The notes beneath the pieces were generated by a model. The model was not told the DNA's origin. It was given only the letters and a program-made list of their open reading frames with translations, and made no database searches. From Haematobia irritans (lineage: Eukaryota > Arthropoda > Insecta > Diptera > Muscidae): a DNA stretch of 64,000 nt. The stretch is from contig NC_134400.1 in assembly GCF_050003625.1 (NCBI RefSeq), forward strand, positions 189,067,726 to 189,131,725, given 5' to 3'. How positions within the stretch are numbered: the first letter of the stretch is position 1; each line of letters opens with the position of its first letter. Of this stretch, positions 46,480-56,862 are shown in pieces. The translations under genes were made by a program, and so were the position numbers.

Positions 46480-47412
46480 TCAAAAGGCAAGAGGAATAAC
46501 CAGCTGTCACCAAAGGGAAATGCGCGATTTCAACACCCATTGAGAGAGGAAGAGAGATAGTCAGACAAGGAGAGAGTTAAACAGCTAGAAGAGATTCAGG
46601 AAAACATAGAGTGCGTGTGAGTGTGTAAGATAACAGAGGAGAAAGTAATGGAGAATGGCCAAACAAAATACGCTATTTCATTCTGAAATAGCCAGTTTTT
46701 TATAGACATTTTACGGTTACGGACGTTTTAAGCGAATAATGCGTATTTTCTAGCAAACTCACTCCAACAAAAACAAATACCCATCATACCAAATTAACAT
46801 AAAGTGAAAATTCGGTTTTTGCAAACCTTAAATGTGACAAAATCTGAATAATTATCTGAGGAAAAATATACAAAAAAACGGAAACGGAATTTCCATCTTA
46901 AAGTGAATTTCGAGTATTGTATCCGTGTGTAAAAGTGGAAATTTGTGTGTTTGTGGTTAAGCATTTCCGTAATTTAATTAAATCTCATTCAGCAGTCGGT
47001 CAGTTTGTCAATACAACTAAACTGCCAGTCCGCAGGATAAAAATCACCACCCACCATCAAACAAAAAATAAAAAAAAATTTGATTAATGAATGAAAAAGA
47101 GCAATCATGCGATTATAATGATTAATTGTTTTTAAATTTAGTTACCAAAATAACGAGGAAAAAATATCTCCAAATAAAGGAAAATCTTCTTTAAGTGAAT
47201 CTATACTAAATTTTATGAAAATTGAAAAATAGAGAGTCCCAAGTTAAATGGGTGTATCAGCAGTATATAGGTGTTTACTCTCAAGTGCTATGTATGTGTA
47301 TGTGTGGTTGTGTGAAAGTCTCCCATGAAGCTGGATATCCTGACCAAAACCCAAACTAAAAAAATTCCAATAAACGGAAACGGATGCATGCTTTTTGATA
47401 AGCTATAACGGT
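46480..47412 (+). promoter_or_regulatory. Candidate promoter and untranslated first exon
   Basis: GAGA-factor-type motifs cluster at 46541-46580 (TGAGAGAGGAAGAGAGATAG, AAGGAGAGAGTTAAAC). Downstream, GGTCAGTTTGTC at about 46999-47010 contains the fly initiator TCAGTT. An AGTCC fitting the downstream promoter element consensus lies at 47027, about two bases too close to be ideal. The sequence between is A-rich with AAAGTGAAAATT-type phrases common in fly 5' leaders. A short frame, ATG at 47326 to TAA at about 47406 (MKLDILTKTQTKKIPINGNG...), is followed at 47411 by a possible GTAATG splice donor, so it would be an upstream frame. No coding exon follows. The call rests on composition and motifs only. 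Confidence 0.3.
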
Positions 47413-47829
47413 AATGATAACACAAACACTGTCTATTTTATTTTGTCCTATTTTTTGCTATTGTTATCAAAACAATTTAAAAGAAACCCTAAGAGATCAA
47501 TGAAAAAAGTTAAGCAAAAAAGGACCCCGATTGTCTCTGAAAAACCCAAGAGTCATTTAGACGATCTTTTTTCTTGAAATGTCAAATTTTTATTGGACGA
47601 AAGGAGTATATATGGATTTCTTTGAATAAATGAAAAAAAAAAATGATTGAAATATAGATGATACCCAAAATGTGCCCATGTGTGTATTTCTGTCTTGCTC
47701 ACGACTGAGTCGTGTGTCGTCAAAGAAAAATTCTTATCAATTCGAAATCGTTTGCCAACATTTCATTTTTTCTGTTTGATTTTTTTCCTCTGTTTTTAAT
47801 TTCTGTCAGGGTCGTAGTAGGAAGGGGCA
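47413..47829. other. Low-repeat DNA, no supportable gene
   Basis: AT-rich DNA that could be the first part of an intron if the promoter candidate is real. The frame at 47395-47577 overlaps the candidate donor and has no domain. Confidence 0.4.
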
Positions 47830-48235
47830 TTTTATAGAAATAAAATTTTGTCAACATTTTACTTCTGTAGAAACTTTTTGCAAAAGTTTATTTCTCTAGA
47901 CAATTTTGTCAAAAATTTTTTTCTATAGAATTGTTTTTTTTTTTTTTTAGAAAAGTTTGTTTATTTCTATGGAAAATGTTGTACAAATTTTATTTCTACA
48001 GAACATTTTGTCAAAAGTTTATTTCTATAGAAAATTTTGTAAAAATTTTATTTCTATACAAAATTTTGTGAAAATTTTATTTCTATAGAAAATTTTGTCA
48101 AAATTTTAATGCTATAGAAAATTTTGTCAAAATTTTATTTCTATAGAAAATTTTGTCAAAAATTTATTTCTATAGAAAAATTTCTCAAAAATTTATTTCT
48201 ATAGAAAATTTTCTCAAAAATTTATTTCTATAGAA

Positions 48236-48310
48236 GGTTAGGTTAGGTTGTAGAGGATGACATCATTTTTTGTGTTGAAATTGATGTCCACATATACCAG
48301 TATAGGTATT
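48236..48310 (-). mobile_element. Short insertion headed by a TTAGGTTAGG tract
   Basis: AGGTTAGGTTAGGTTGTAGA followed by GGATGACATCATTTTTTGTG and TATACCAGTATAGGTA interrupts the array. The CCTAA-type end on the minus strand resembles the tail of the SINE family but the body is different, so it may be the 3' end of another retroposon using the same tail. Confidence 0.45.
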
Positions 48311-49212
48311 TCTATAGAAAGTTTTCTCAAATATATCTCTATAGAAAATTTTGTCAAAATTTTATTTCTTTAGAAAATTTTGTCAAAATTTTATCTCTAT
48401 AGAAAATTTTGTCAAAATTTTATCTCTATAGAAAATTTTGTCAAAATTTTATCTCTATAGAAAATTTTGTCAAAATTTTATCTCTATAGAAAATTTTGTC
48501 AAAATTTTACTCTCTATACAAAATTTTTTAAAATTTTTTTTCTTTAGAAAAGTTTGTTTATTTCTATGGAAAATTTTGTTAAAATGTTATTTCTTTAGAA
48601 AATTATGTCAACATTTTATTTCTATAGAAAATTTTATCAAGATATTATTGCTGCAGAAAATTTTTATTTCTATAGAAAATTTTGTAAAATTTTTATTTCT
48701 ATGGAAAATTTTGTTATTTTTTTTTTCTTTAGAAAAGTTTGTTTATTTCTATGGAAAATTTTGTCAAAATTTTATTTCTTTAGAAATTATGTCAAAATTT
48801 TATTTCTATAGAAAATTTCGTCAAAATTTTATCTCTATAGAAAATTTTGTCAAAATTTTATCTCTATAGAAAATTTTGTCAATATTGTATATCTATAGAA
48901 AATTTTGTCAAAATTTTATCTCTATAGAAAATTTTGTCAAAATTTTATCTCTATAGAAAATTTTGTCAAAATTTTATCTCTATAGAAAATTTTGTTAAAA
49001 TTTTATCTCTATAGAAAATCTTGTCAACATTTTATTTCTATAGAAAAATTTGTCAAAATTTTATTTCTATAGAAAATTTTGTCAAAATTTTATCTCTATA
49101 GAAAATTTTGTCTACATTTTTGTTTTCTACAGAAAATTTTGTCAATATGTTATTTCTATAGAAAAATTTGTCAAAATTTTATTTCTATAGACAATTTAGT
49201 CAAAATTTTATA

Positions 49213-49510
49213 TTAGGGATTTTAGCCCTGGCCAGACAAACATATCGACCGCCGACCATGGACATTGCAAAAGTTCTCGAGTCAACCAAGAATGACTTAA
49301 AAAGGAGGTTGTTTGTTTCAGTTCTACCGCACAATGGCCACCAAAAGCTCAATCTATTGGACTTTGGTTCCAATGGTATTTGGGGGGAGTAAGGATGACA
49401 CTATGATATACCTAAATGTCGATATTCTTAAGACGGCGCTTTACCAGGAATATCCAAAATCACACAGAGCCACTTTCGTGAAGTGTGTCGGTAGTTTGAA
49501 GGCCAAAACA
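49213..49510 (+). pseudogene. Transposase relic inside the array, truncated copy
   Basis: Starts at ATTAGGGATTTTAGCCCTGG and carries frames with MDIAKVLESTKNDLKRRLF, then YRTMATKS, LLDFGSNGIWGE and KSHRATFVKCVGSLKA. The order matches the C-terminal third of Tc1/mariner-type transposases: the D/E motif region, then a terminal helix. Frames shift at each segment. It runs straight back into the 29-bp array at about 49510, unlike its longer sister at 50514. Confidence 0.5.
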
Positions 49511-50513
49511 AAATTTTATTTCTATACAAACTTTTTTGAATTTTTTTCTTTAGAAAAGTTTGTTTATTTCTATGGAAAATTTTGTCAAAATTGTATTTCG
49601 TTAGAAAATTATATCAACATTTTATTTCTATAGAAAATTTGTCAAAATGTTCTATAGAAAATTTTATCAAAATATTATTGCTGTAGAAAATGTTTATTTC
49701 TATAGAAAATTTTGTAAAATTTTTATTTCTATGGAAAATTTTGTGAATTTTTTTCTTAAGAAAAGTTTGTTTATTTCTGTGTAAAATTTTGTCAAAATTT
49801 TATATCTATAGAAAATTTTGTCTAAATTTTAAGTCTATAGAAAATTTTGTTTAAATTTTATCTCTATAGAAAAATTTGTCAAAATTTTACATCTGTAGAA
49901 AATTTTGTGAAAATTTTATTTCTATAGAAAATTTTGTCAAAATTTTATCTCTATAGAAAATTTTGTCAAAATTTTATCTCTATAGAAAATTTTGCCAAAA
50001 TTTTATCTTTATAGAAAATTTTGTCAAAATTTTATATCTATAGAAAAATTTGTCAAAATTTTATCTCTATAGAAAAATTTGTCAAAATTTTATCTCTATA
50101 GAAAATTTTGTCAAAATTTTATCTCTATAGAAAATTTTGTCAAAATTTTATCTCTATAGAAAATTTTGTCAAAATTTTATCTCTATAGAAAATTTTGTCA
50201 AAATTTTATCTCTATAGAAAATTTTGTCAAAATTTTATCTCTATAGAAAATTTTGTCAAAATTTTATCTCTATAGAAAATTTTGTCAAAATTTTATCTCT
50301 ATAGAAAATTTTGTCAAAATTTTATCTCTATAGAAAATTTTGTGATAATTTTATTTCTATTGAAAATGTTGTCAAAATTTTATTTCTATAGAAAATTTTG
50401 TCAATATGTTATTTCTATAGAAATTTTTTTCAACAATTTTTTTGTCAAAATTTTATGTCTAAAAATAATTTTGACAAAATTTTATTTTATAGAAAATTTA
50501 GCCAAATTTTACA

Positions 50514-51190
50514 TTAGGGATTTTAGCCCTGGCCAGGCAAAAATATCAGCCTCTGACCATGGACATTGCAAAAGGACTCGAGTCAACCAAGAATGACTTA
50601 AAAAGGAGGTTGTTTGTTTCAGCTCTACTGCCATTGTACCACGGGAGCCACCGTGGTGCAATGGCGCCACGTTTCACTGGAATGTGGAACGCCGTTCGGA
50701 CTCGACTATAAAAAGGGGGTCCCTTTTCATTGAGCTTAACATGGAATCGGGCAGCACTCAGTGATAAGAGAGAAGTTCACCATTGTGGTATCACAATGGA
50801 CTGAGTAGTCTAAGTGAGCCTGATACATCGGGCTGCCACCTGACCTAAACTAACCTAACCTAACCGCACAATGGCCACCAAAAGCTCAATCTATTGGACT
50901 TTGGTTCCTATGGTACTTGGGGGGAGTAAGGATGACACTATGAAATACCTAAGTGTCGATATTCTTAAGACGGCGCTTTACTAGGAATATCCAAAATCAC
51001 ACAGAGCCACTCTCGTGAAGTGTGTTGGTCGTTTGAAGGCCACATTTCGTACCAAAGGCAGCCAATTCGAGCAAGACTAAACTGATTATACAATTTTATA
51101 CTAAATATTTCCGACATTTTTAGCTTTTGATTAATAAAACAAAAAAAGGTTTAAAATCATAGCAATTTACTTTATTGCATTACATATCGG
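50514..51190 (+). pseudogene. Transposase relic, longer copy with SINE insertion and terminal sequence
   Basis: Shares its first ~130 bp with the relic at 49213 (TTAGGGATTTTAGCCCTGGC onward). It is then interrupted by a rearranged SINE and resumes at about 50868 with GCACAATGGCCACCAAAAGC. It continues beyond the sister's end: a frame reads FVKCVGRL, KATF and then TKGSQFEQD before a stop at 51078. The basic-then-GSQFE ending is shared with the relic at 63027-63175. The sequence runs on to TCGGCCACCCTTTA near 51186-51199, which may be the element's terminal repeat. Frameshifted and inactive. Confidence 0.5.
50640..50867 (+). mobile_element. Rearranged SINE: inverted head and internal deletion
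   Basis: GGGAGCCACCGTGGTGCAAT is the normal SINE start, but it jumps from the A box directly to CACGTTTCACTGGAATGTGG, losing about 125 bp with the B box. The 3' half (GACTATAAAAAGGGGGTCCC, ATGGAATCGGGCAGCACTCA, and a CTAACCTAACCTAACC tail) is well preserved. Immediately upstream, GCCATTGTACCACGGGAGCC is the inverse of the A-box region, so the head forms a hairpin. It splits the transposase relic exactly before GCACAATGG. Confidence 0.75.
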
Positions 51191-51199
51191 CCACCCTTT

Positions 51200-51944
51200 A
51201 TTAATTTATTTCTAGATATAGCATAAATATTTTGATTTTGTTTTTACCTTGAACTTTGCTTTCTCGAATTTCTTTTTCTTTGAATTTTTCAAACAAAATA
51301 TTTTTTTGATCTATATTCACATATATACTATGTGCTCTCCTTTATATATAAAAAATATATGAACTTTAGCTATTAACCGTGACACTCATATTTTGTTAAA
51401 AAGTACAAAAAAAGAAACTCACACACATTTTGTTCGAAATACATTTTCTTCGAAATACATTTTCATTGCAGTCATCAAAACAAATCAAGATTTATATGAG
51501 ACACAAGACATTCGCCGTTCTTTAATACTGACCACGATGTGGGGTTCCTTAAAATGATGTGAATGATGATTATGAAGATTTTTTGATGCAAATGATAAAT
51601 TCTCTCTTAATAATGATAAGGGTGATGATTGTGATTTTTGTGTCATAATGTTCTTGAGAACATATATTTTTGGCACGTTTTCTTTTTTTTCGGGGTGGTA
51701 ATGTAAATTTTAATATAATTTTTTTTATTTCATTTTTAAAGAGAATTGAATTAGCTAAGAACAAAAAACGCCGGTGGTTTCTGAAACAGTTTGATGGAAA
51801 TTTTTGAAAAGGTTTATTTAAAGATCTTTGGATTTTTTTATAAACGTACAAATTTAACAAAGGTCTTCGAAATTCTCTCTCCATATGCTGGTCTTTGAAA
51901 ATACTTGGCAAATTGTTATAGTAAATACAATAACTGGTTTTTCG
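51200..51944. other. AT-rich low-repeat DNA, no supportable gene
   Basis: T-rich and A-rich sequence with a TGATAAGGGTGATGATTGTG simple stretch near 51613. Two minus-strand frames (51485-51676 and 51570-51911) overlap in different registers, have basic, AT-driven composition and no domain. Confidence 0.45.
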
Positions 51945-52200
51945 TATATATTGGGTAGGCGGACGCCAACCGATAAAGCGAACAGCAACTTAAAAGGTTT
52001 CTCACCAAAAATATGGATAATTGGTGGATAATTTTGCTGCAAGTAGAGGATGCTGATGAGGAATGTGGTAATTCCGAAACAGCTGTACATCCAACCATCT
52101 CGCTATAGGGCTTTGCCCAAATAAATTTGACAAGCATACTTTTCCTCTGTTGGTTAAGCTGCACTTGTAGCATGGTTTTAAGCTGAGATCAAAAACAACA
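51945..52200 (-). repeat. Longer copy of the GCTGAGATCAAAACAACAAA module
   Basis: Read on the minus strand it includes GAGGAAAAGTATGCTTGTCA, AATTTATTTGGGCAAAGCCC, TATAGCGAGATGGTTGGATG, CAGCTGTTTCGGAATTACCA and CCTCATCAGCATCCTCTACT. The last part of the plus strand, TTTTAAGCTGAGATCAAAAA, joins the reverse 29-bp array at 52200, the same junction seen at about 35950 and 37145. Probably part of an unidentified transposable element. Confidence 0.5.
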
Positions 52201-52690
52201 GAAGTAAAATTTTGACAAAATTTTCTACAGAAATAAAATTTTGACAAAATTTTCTATAGAAATAAAATTTTGACAAAATTTTCTATAGAAATAAAATTTT
52301 GACAAAATTTTCTATATAAATAAAATTTTGACAATACTTTCGTTACAAAGAAAAATTTGACAAAATTTTCTATAAAAAAAAAAATTGGACACATTTGTCA
52401 AAATTTTATTGCTATAGAAATAAAATTTTGATACAATTTTTTAGAAAAATAAAATTTTGACAAAATTTTCTTAGAAATAAAATTTTGACAAAACTTTCGT
52501 TACAAATAAAAGTTTGACAAAAAAAATTCTGTAGAAATAAAACTTTGACAAATTTTTCTATATCAATAAAATTTTGACAAAATTTTCTATAGAAATAAAA
52601 TTTTGACAAAATTTTCTATAGAAATAAAATTTTGACAAAATTTTTTAAGAAATAACATTTGACAAAATTTTCTTTAGAAATAAAAAAGAA
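52200..52690 (-). repeat. 29-bp palindromic array, block 7 (reverse)
   Basis: About 16 units in the CTATAGAAATAAAATTTTGA orientation with some TTTCGTTACAAA variants. It is separated by only about 130 bp of non-repetitive DNA from the oppositely oriented block 8. Confidence 0.88.
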
Positions 52691-52819
52691 TTGCTAGAAA
52701 AGCGTTGGACTAAGTGTATTGAAGTTTCAGGAGATTATATTGAAAAATAAAAATATTTTTGAAAAACTAACTATTCTCTTTTATTGATAGGCTAAGAAGT
52801 TTCCGAACCGCCCCCGTAT

Positions 52820-55195
52820 ATAAAATTTTGTCAACATTTTATTTCAATAGAATATTTTGTAAAAATTTTATTTCTATAGAAAAATTTTGTTAAAATTTTA
52901 TTTCTATAGAAAATTTTGTCAAAATTGTATTTCTATAGAAAATTTGTGAAATGCCTCTTTGAATAAATTCAAAATTTTATTTCTATAGAAAATTTTGTCA
53001 AAATGTTATTTCTATAGAAATTTTTGTAAAAATGTTATTTCTATAGACAATTTTGTCAAAAATTTATTTCTATAGAAAATTTTGTCACAATTTTATTTTT
53101 ATAGAAAATTTTGGCAAAATTTTATTTCTATAGAAAATTTAGTCAAAATTCTATTTTTATAGAAAATTTTGTCAAAATTTTATTTCTATAGAAAATTTTG
53201 TCAAAATTTTATTTCTATAGAAAATTTTGTCAAAATTTTATTTCTATAGAAAATTTCGTCAAAATTTTATTTCATTAGAAAATTTTGTCAAAATGTTATT
53301 TCTATGGAAAATTTTGTCAAAATTTTATTTCTATAGAAAATTTTGTCAAAATTTTATTTTTATAGACAATTTTGTTAAAATTTTATTTTTATAGAAAATT
53401 TGTTAAAATTTTTTTTTTATAGAAAATTTTGTTAAAATTTTATTTCTATAGAAAATTTTGTCAAAATTTTATTTCTGTAGAAAATTTAGTCAAAATTTTA
53501 TTTTTATAGAAAATTTTGCAAAAATTTTATTTCTATAGAAAATTTTGTCCAAATTTTATTTCTATAGAAAATTTTGTCCAAATTTTATTTCTATAGAAAA
53601 TTTTGCCAAAACTCTATCTATAGAAAATTTTATCAAAATTTTATTTCTATACAAAATGTTATTAAAATTTTTTTTCTATAGAAGATTTTGCCAATATTTT
53701 ATTTCTATAGAAAATTTTGTCAAAATTGTATTTCTATAGAAAATTTGTGAAATGCCTCTTTGAATAAATTCAAAATTTTATTTCTATAGAAAATGTTGTC
53801 AAAATGTAATTTCTATAGAAAATTTTGTCAAAATTTTATTTCTATAGACAATTTTGTCAAAATTTTATTTCTATAGACAATTTTGTCACAATTTTATTTT
53901 TATAGAAAATTTTGTCAAAATTTTATTTCTATAGAAAATTTTGTCAAAATTTTATTTCTATAGAAAATTTTGTCAAAATTTTATTTCTATAGAAAATTTT
54001 GTCAAAATTTTATTTTTATAGAAAATTTTGTCAAAATTTTATTTTTATAGAAAATTTTGTTAAAATTTTATTTCTATAGAAAATTTTGTCAAAATTTTAT
54101 TTCTATAGAAAAGTTTGCCAAAATTATGTATCTATAGAAAATTTTGTCAAAATTTTATTTCTATAGAAAATGTTGTCAAATTTTTAATTTTGCCAAAATT
54201 TTATATCTACAGAAAATTTTATCAAAATTTTATTTCGATAGAAAGTTTTGTCAAAATTTTATTTCTATAGAAAATTTTGTCAAAATTTTATTTCTATAGA
54301 AAATTTTGTCAAAATTTTATTTCTATAGAACATTTTGTCAAAATTTTATTTCTATAGAAAATTTTGTCAAAATTGTATTTTTAATGAAAATTTTGTCAAA
54401 ATTTTATTTCTATAGAAAATTTAGTCAAATTTTTATTTTTATAGAAATTTTTGTCAAAATTTTATTTATATAGAAAATTTTGTCTAAATTTTATTTTTAT
54501 AGAAATTTTTGTCAAAATTGTATTTCTATAGAAAATTTTGTCAAAGTTTTATTTCTATAGAAAAGTTTATCAAAATTTTATTTCCATAGAAAATTTTGCC
54601 AAAATTTTATTTCTATAGAAAATTTTGTCAAAATTTTATTTTTATAGAAAATTTTGTCAAAATTTTATATATCTACAGAAAATTTTGTCAAAATTTTATT
54701 TCGATAGAAAGTTTTGTCAAAATTTTATTTCTATAGAAAATTTTGTCAAAATTTTATTTCTATAGAAAATTTTGTCAAAATTTTATTTCTATAGAAAATT
54801 TTGTCAAAATTTTTTTTTATAGAAAATTTTGTCAAAATTTTATTTCTATAGATAGCTTTGTCAAAATTTTATTTTTATAGAAAATTTTGTCAAAATTTTA
54901 TTTCTATAGAAAGTTTTGTCAAAATTTTATTTCTATAGAAATTTTTTTCAAAATTTTATTTCTATAGAAAATTTTGTCAAAATTTTATTTCTATAGAAAA
55001 TTTTTTCAAAATTTTATTTCTATAGAAAATTTTGTCAAAATTTTATTTCTATAGAAAATATTGTCAAAATTTTATTTATATAGAAAATTTTTTTAAAATT
55101 TTATTTCTGTAGAAAATTTTGTCTATAAAAAATTTTGTCAAAATTTTATTTCTATAGAAAATTGTGTCAACATTTTATTTCTATAGAATCATTTT
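52820..55195 (+). repeat. 29-bp palindromic array, block 8 (forward), with an 801-bp higher-order period
   Basis: About 80 units of TTTCTATAGAAAATTTTGTC. An irregular phrase, AATTTGTGAAATGCCTCTTT followed by GAATAAATTC, occurs at 52941 and again at 53742, exactly 801 bp apart and with matching neighbours, so part of the array was duplicated as a block. It ends TCTATAGAATCATTTTTTAT and is followed by GCCAACTGCGGCAACCGTGG, the flank also seen at other array ends. Confidence 0.9.
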
Positions 55196-55997
55196 TTATT
55201 GTGAAATGCCAACTGCGGCAACCGTGGTTCCTACGTCATAGGGACATATTACTGTAAATTTTCTCATTACAAAAATAAAAAGACATAAAATAATAATAAA
55301 AAGACAAGAAAAACTGAAAACAGACAAAGCAAAAAAAAAAAAAAAACAAACAAAACAGACTCTTGTAAAAGTTTTTCCTCGGAATCTTCTTACAGTGCGA
55401 ATGGGAGCAGCTGTAAGAACCATAGCAAGGTCGACTCTTAGCCCACTTTTACCCCACACCAGTCACTCATTGCCACTTCAGTACGAAACAAATGCGCAGA
55501 ACAGCGGCTTTCATTTTCTACGTCTATGACTTTCGTGTTTTTTCCCTGAAGTCATGGTATTTTTCACGTGGGCGAAAATTAAATTGGGTTTCTTCTTCAT
55601 GTCGACGCTTCAACATGCATGAATGTTGCTTGGGATTTGGCGGAGTTTTTAATTTGACACACAATGTGAGCTTAATGTCCTACTCGCGCCTTTATTTAAT
55701 AAATTTTCAACATTATTATAAGGTGTCGTTTTGTGTTATATAAAAGGACTATTAATTTATACATATTTCACATGAAAGTGTATAGGACGGCGCCATAGGG
55801 GGAACTACTGCCAACATAACATGTAACCTTGTAGATTTATCACCATTTTGACGATTTTTAGAGTCAACAATGACAAAATTGTTATTCGACGATTTTGGCC
55901 CAAAGAATCCATAAGTTTTAAAATAAAAGATTAAAGATGGAAATTTTTTAATATTATTCATATTTAGTGTAAAGCCAACCTCCTTGGAAAAGTACAG
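55196..55997. other. Low-repeat DNA, no supportable gene
   Basis: Contains an A run near 55330 and otherwise mixed-composition DNA. Frames at 55196-55459 (minus) and 55492-55743 (plus) have no domain or start context and are likely chance frames. Confidence 0.45.
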
Positions 55998-56090
55998 TAA
56001 AAATTTTGCGACAAAATGTTACATTTTCCCCCTCCAAAAATACTAGTTTTCTCTTGAAACATGTTTGAGGTGAATTCCTTCTCTGGGTGT
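55998..56090. mobile_element. Foldback MITE end fragment
   Basis: GAAACATGTTTGAGGTGA and ATTCCTTCTCTGGGTGTA match the right end of the MITE at 852-1100; the preceding AATGTTACATTTT fits its interior. The left arm is absent. Confidence 0.55.
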
Positions 56091-56272
56091 AAGTGGATCG
56101 CCATTCGGATGCGGCTATAAAAAGAGGTCCCTTTTCATTGAGCTAAACATAGAATCAGGCAACATTCAGTGATAAGAGAGAAGTTCACCACTGTGGTATC
56201 ATAATACACTGAATAGTCTATGTGAGCCTAAAATATCGGGCTGCTACTACACCTTACCTAACCTAGCCCGAA
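56091..56272 (+). mobile_element. SINE 3' half
   Basis: AAGTGGATCGCCATTCGGAT, GCGGCTATAAAAAGAGGTCC, ATTCAGTGATAAGAGAGAAG and TATCGGGCTGCTACTACACC correspond to the SINE body and end, with a small deletion near its start and a degraded CCTTACCTAACCTA tail. It is joined directly to a MITE end. Confidence 0.7.
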
Positions 56273-56419
56273 GTTGGTTGCAATACATATTAACCACCCT
56301 GTATCTATGTTTTTACAAGAGAAGTTTTAAAACTTAAATGAACTCATTTTTAGTCATTTACAAACTGCACCTCGCAGGATTTTTTCTAGCATTTTTTGTT
56401 TTTTTCTCTCCTCTCTTAA

Positions 56420-56858
56420 CCCTTAAAAGCGCACTGTATCTTTTAAGATACAACCAGAAAAAAATTCGTAAGTCTTAAAATTTTGATCGAATTTTATGAA
56501 ATTAAGTTTGTTGTATTTAAAACATTATAACGCTATTTCTAAAAATATACTTTTCCGGAAAATTTCTAGTACTTCTGAGTAATCTGCAGTCAAAATTAAA
56601 AATCAAATTTTGACCAAAAATTAAAAAAAAAACTACAAATTGGAAGTTAAATAATATTTACCAGAGACGAACGTAATATTGGCAAAAAAAAAAAAACTTG
56701 TTAATAAAAACTTAGTTTAATCGCACTTTTCCTTTTTAAGATACAACCACAATTTCATCACAAAAACACTTTTTTATATATGGTATGCAGATGTTCTTTA
56801 TTTATCATTTTGCATATTATATATTTTTTCGGAATCGGTGATGTTGTGCAGTTAAGGG
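56420..56858. mobile_element. piggyBac-like MITE (TTAA target duplication)
   Basis: TTAA lies at 56416-56419 and at 56859-56862. The left end is CCCTTAAAAGCGCACTG and the reverse complement of the right end is CCCTTAACTGCACAAC, giving a 7-bp perfect inverted repeat with similarity beyond. TTAA with CCC-starting ends is the hallmark of piggyBac-type elements. At 439 bp there is no transposase. Two internal copies of CTTTTAAGATACAACCA/CTTTTTAAGATACAACCA lie in the same orientation. Confidence 0.55.
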
Positions 56859-56862
56859 TTAA

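Larger units (their letters stand above)
47830..50512 (+). repeat. 29-bp palindromic array, block 6 (forward), with the TCTCTATAG subtype
   Basis: Units from 47830, interrupted at 48236-48310 and 49213-49510. From about 48330 most units carry TCTCTATAGAAAA where other blocks have TTTCTATAGAAAA; about ten consecutive near-perfect copies of this subtype lie at 50060-50340. A longer composite (GAAAAGTTTGTTTATTTCTA with GGAAAATTTTGT) is repeated at about 48546, 48733, 49553 and 49755. Confidence 0.92.

Noticed and set aside
34518..55100. Frames rich in MSKFYFYRKFCQNFISIENFVKILFL
   Set aside because: Direct translation of the 29-bp palindromic array; the register shifts every unit and the text is a repeat artefact, not a repeat protein.
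22640..55195. CRISPR-like array, because of short regular repeats
   Set aside because: Repeats are contiguous without unique spacers, the genome is eukaryotic, and no cas-like gene is present.
55196..55743. Opposed frames of 83-87 codons
   Set aside because: One is a poly-Phe run over an A tract and the other lacks any domain; no sign of selection can be seen.
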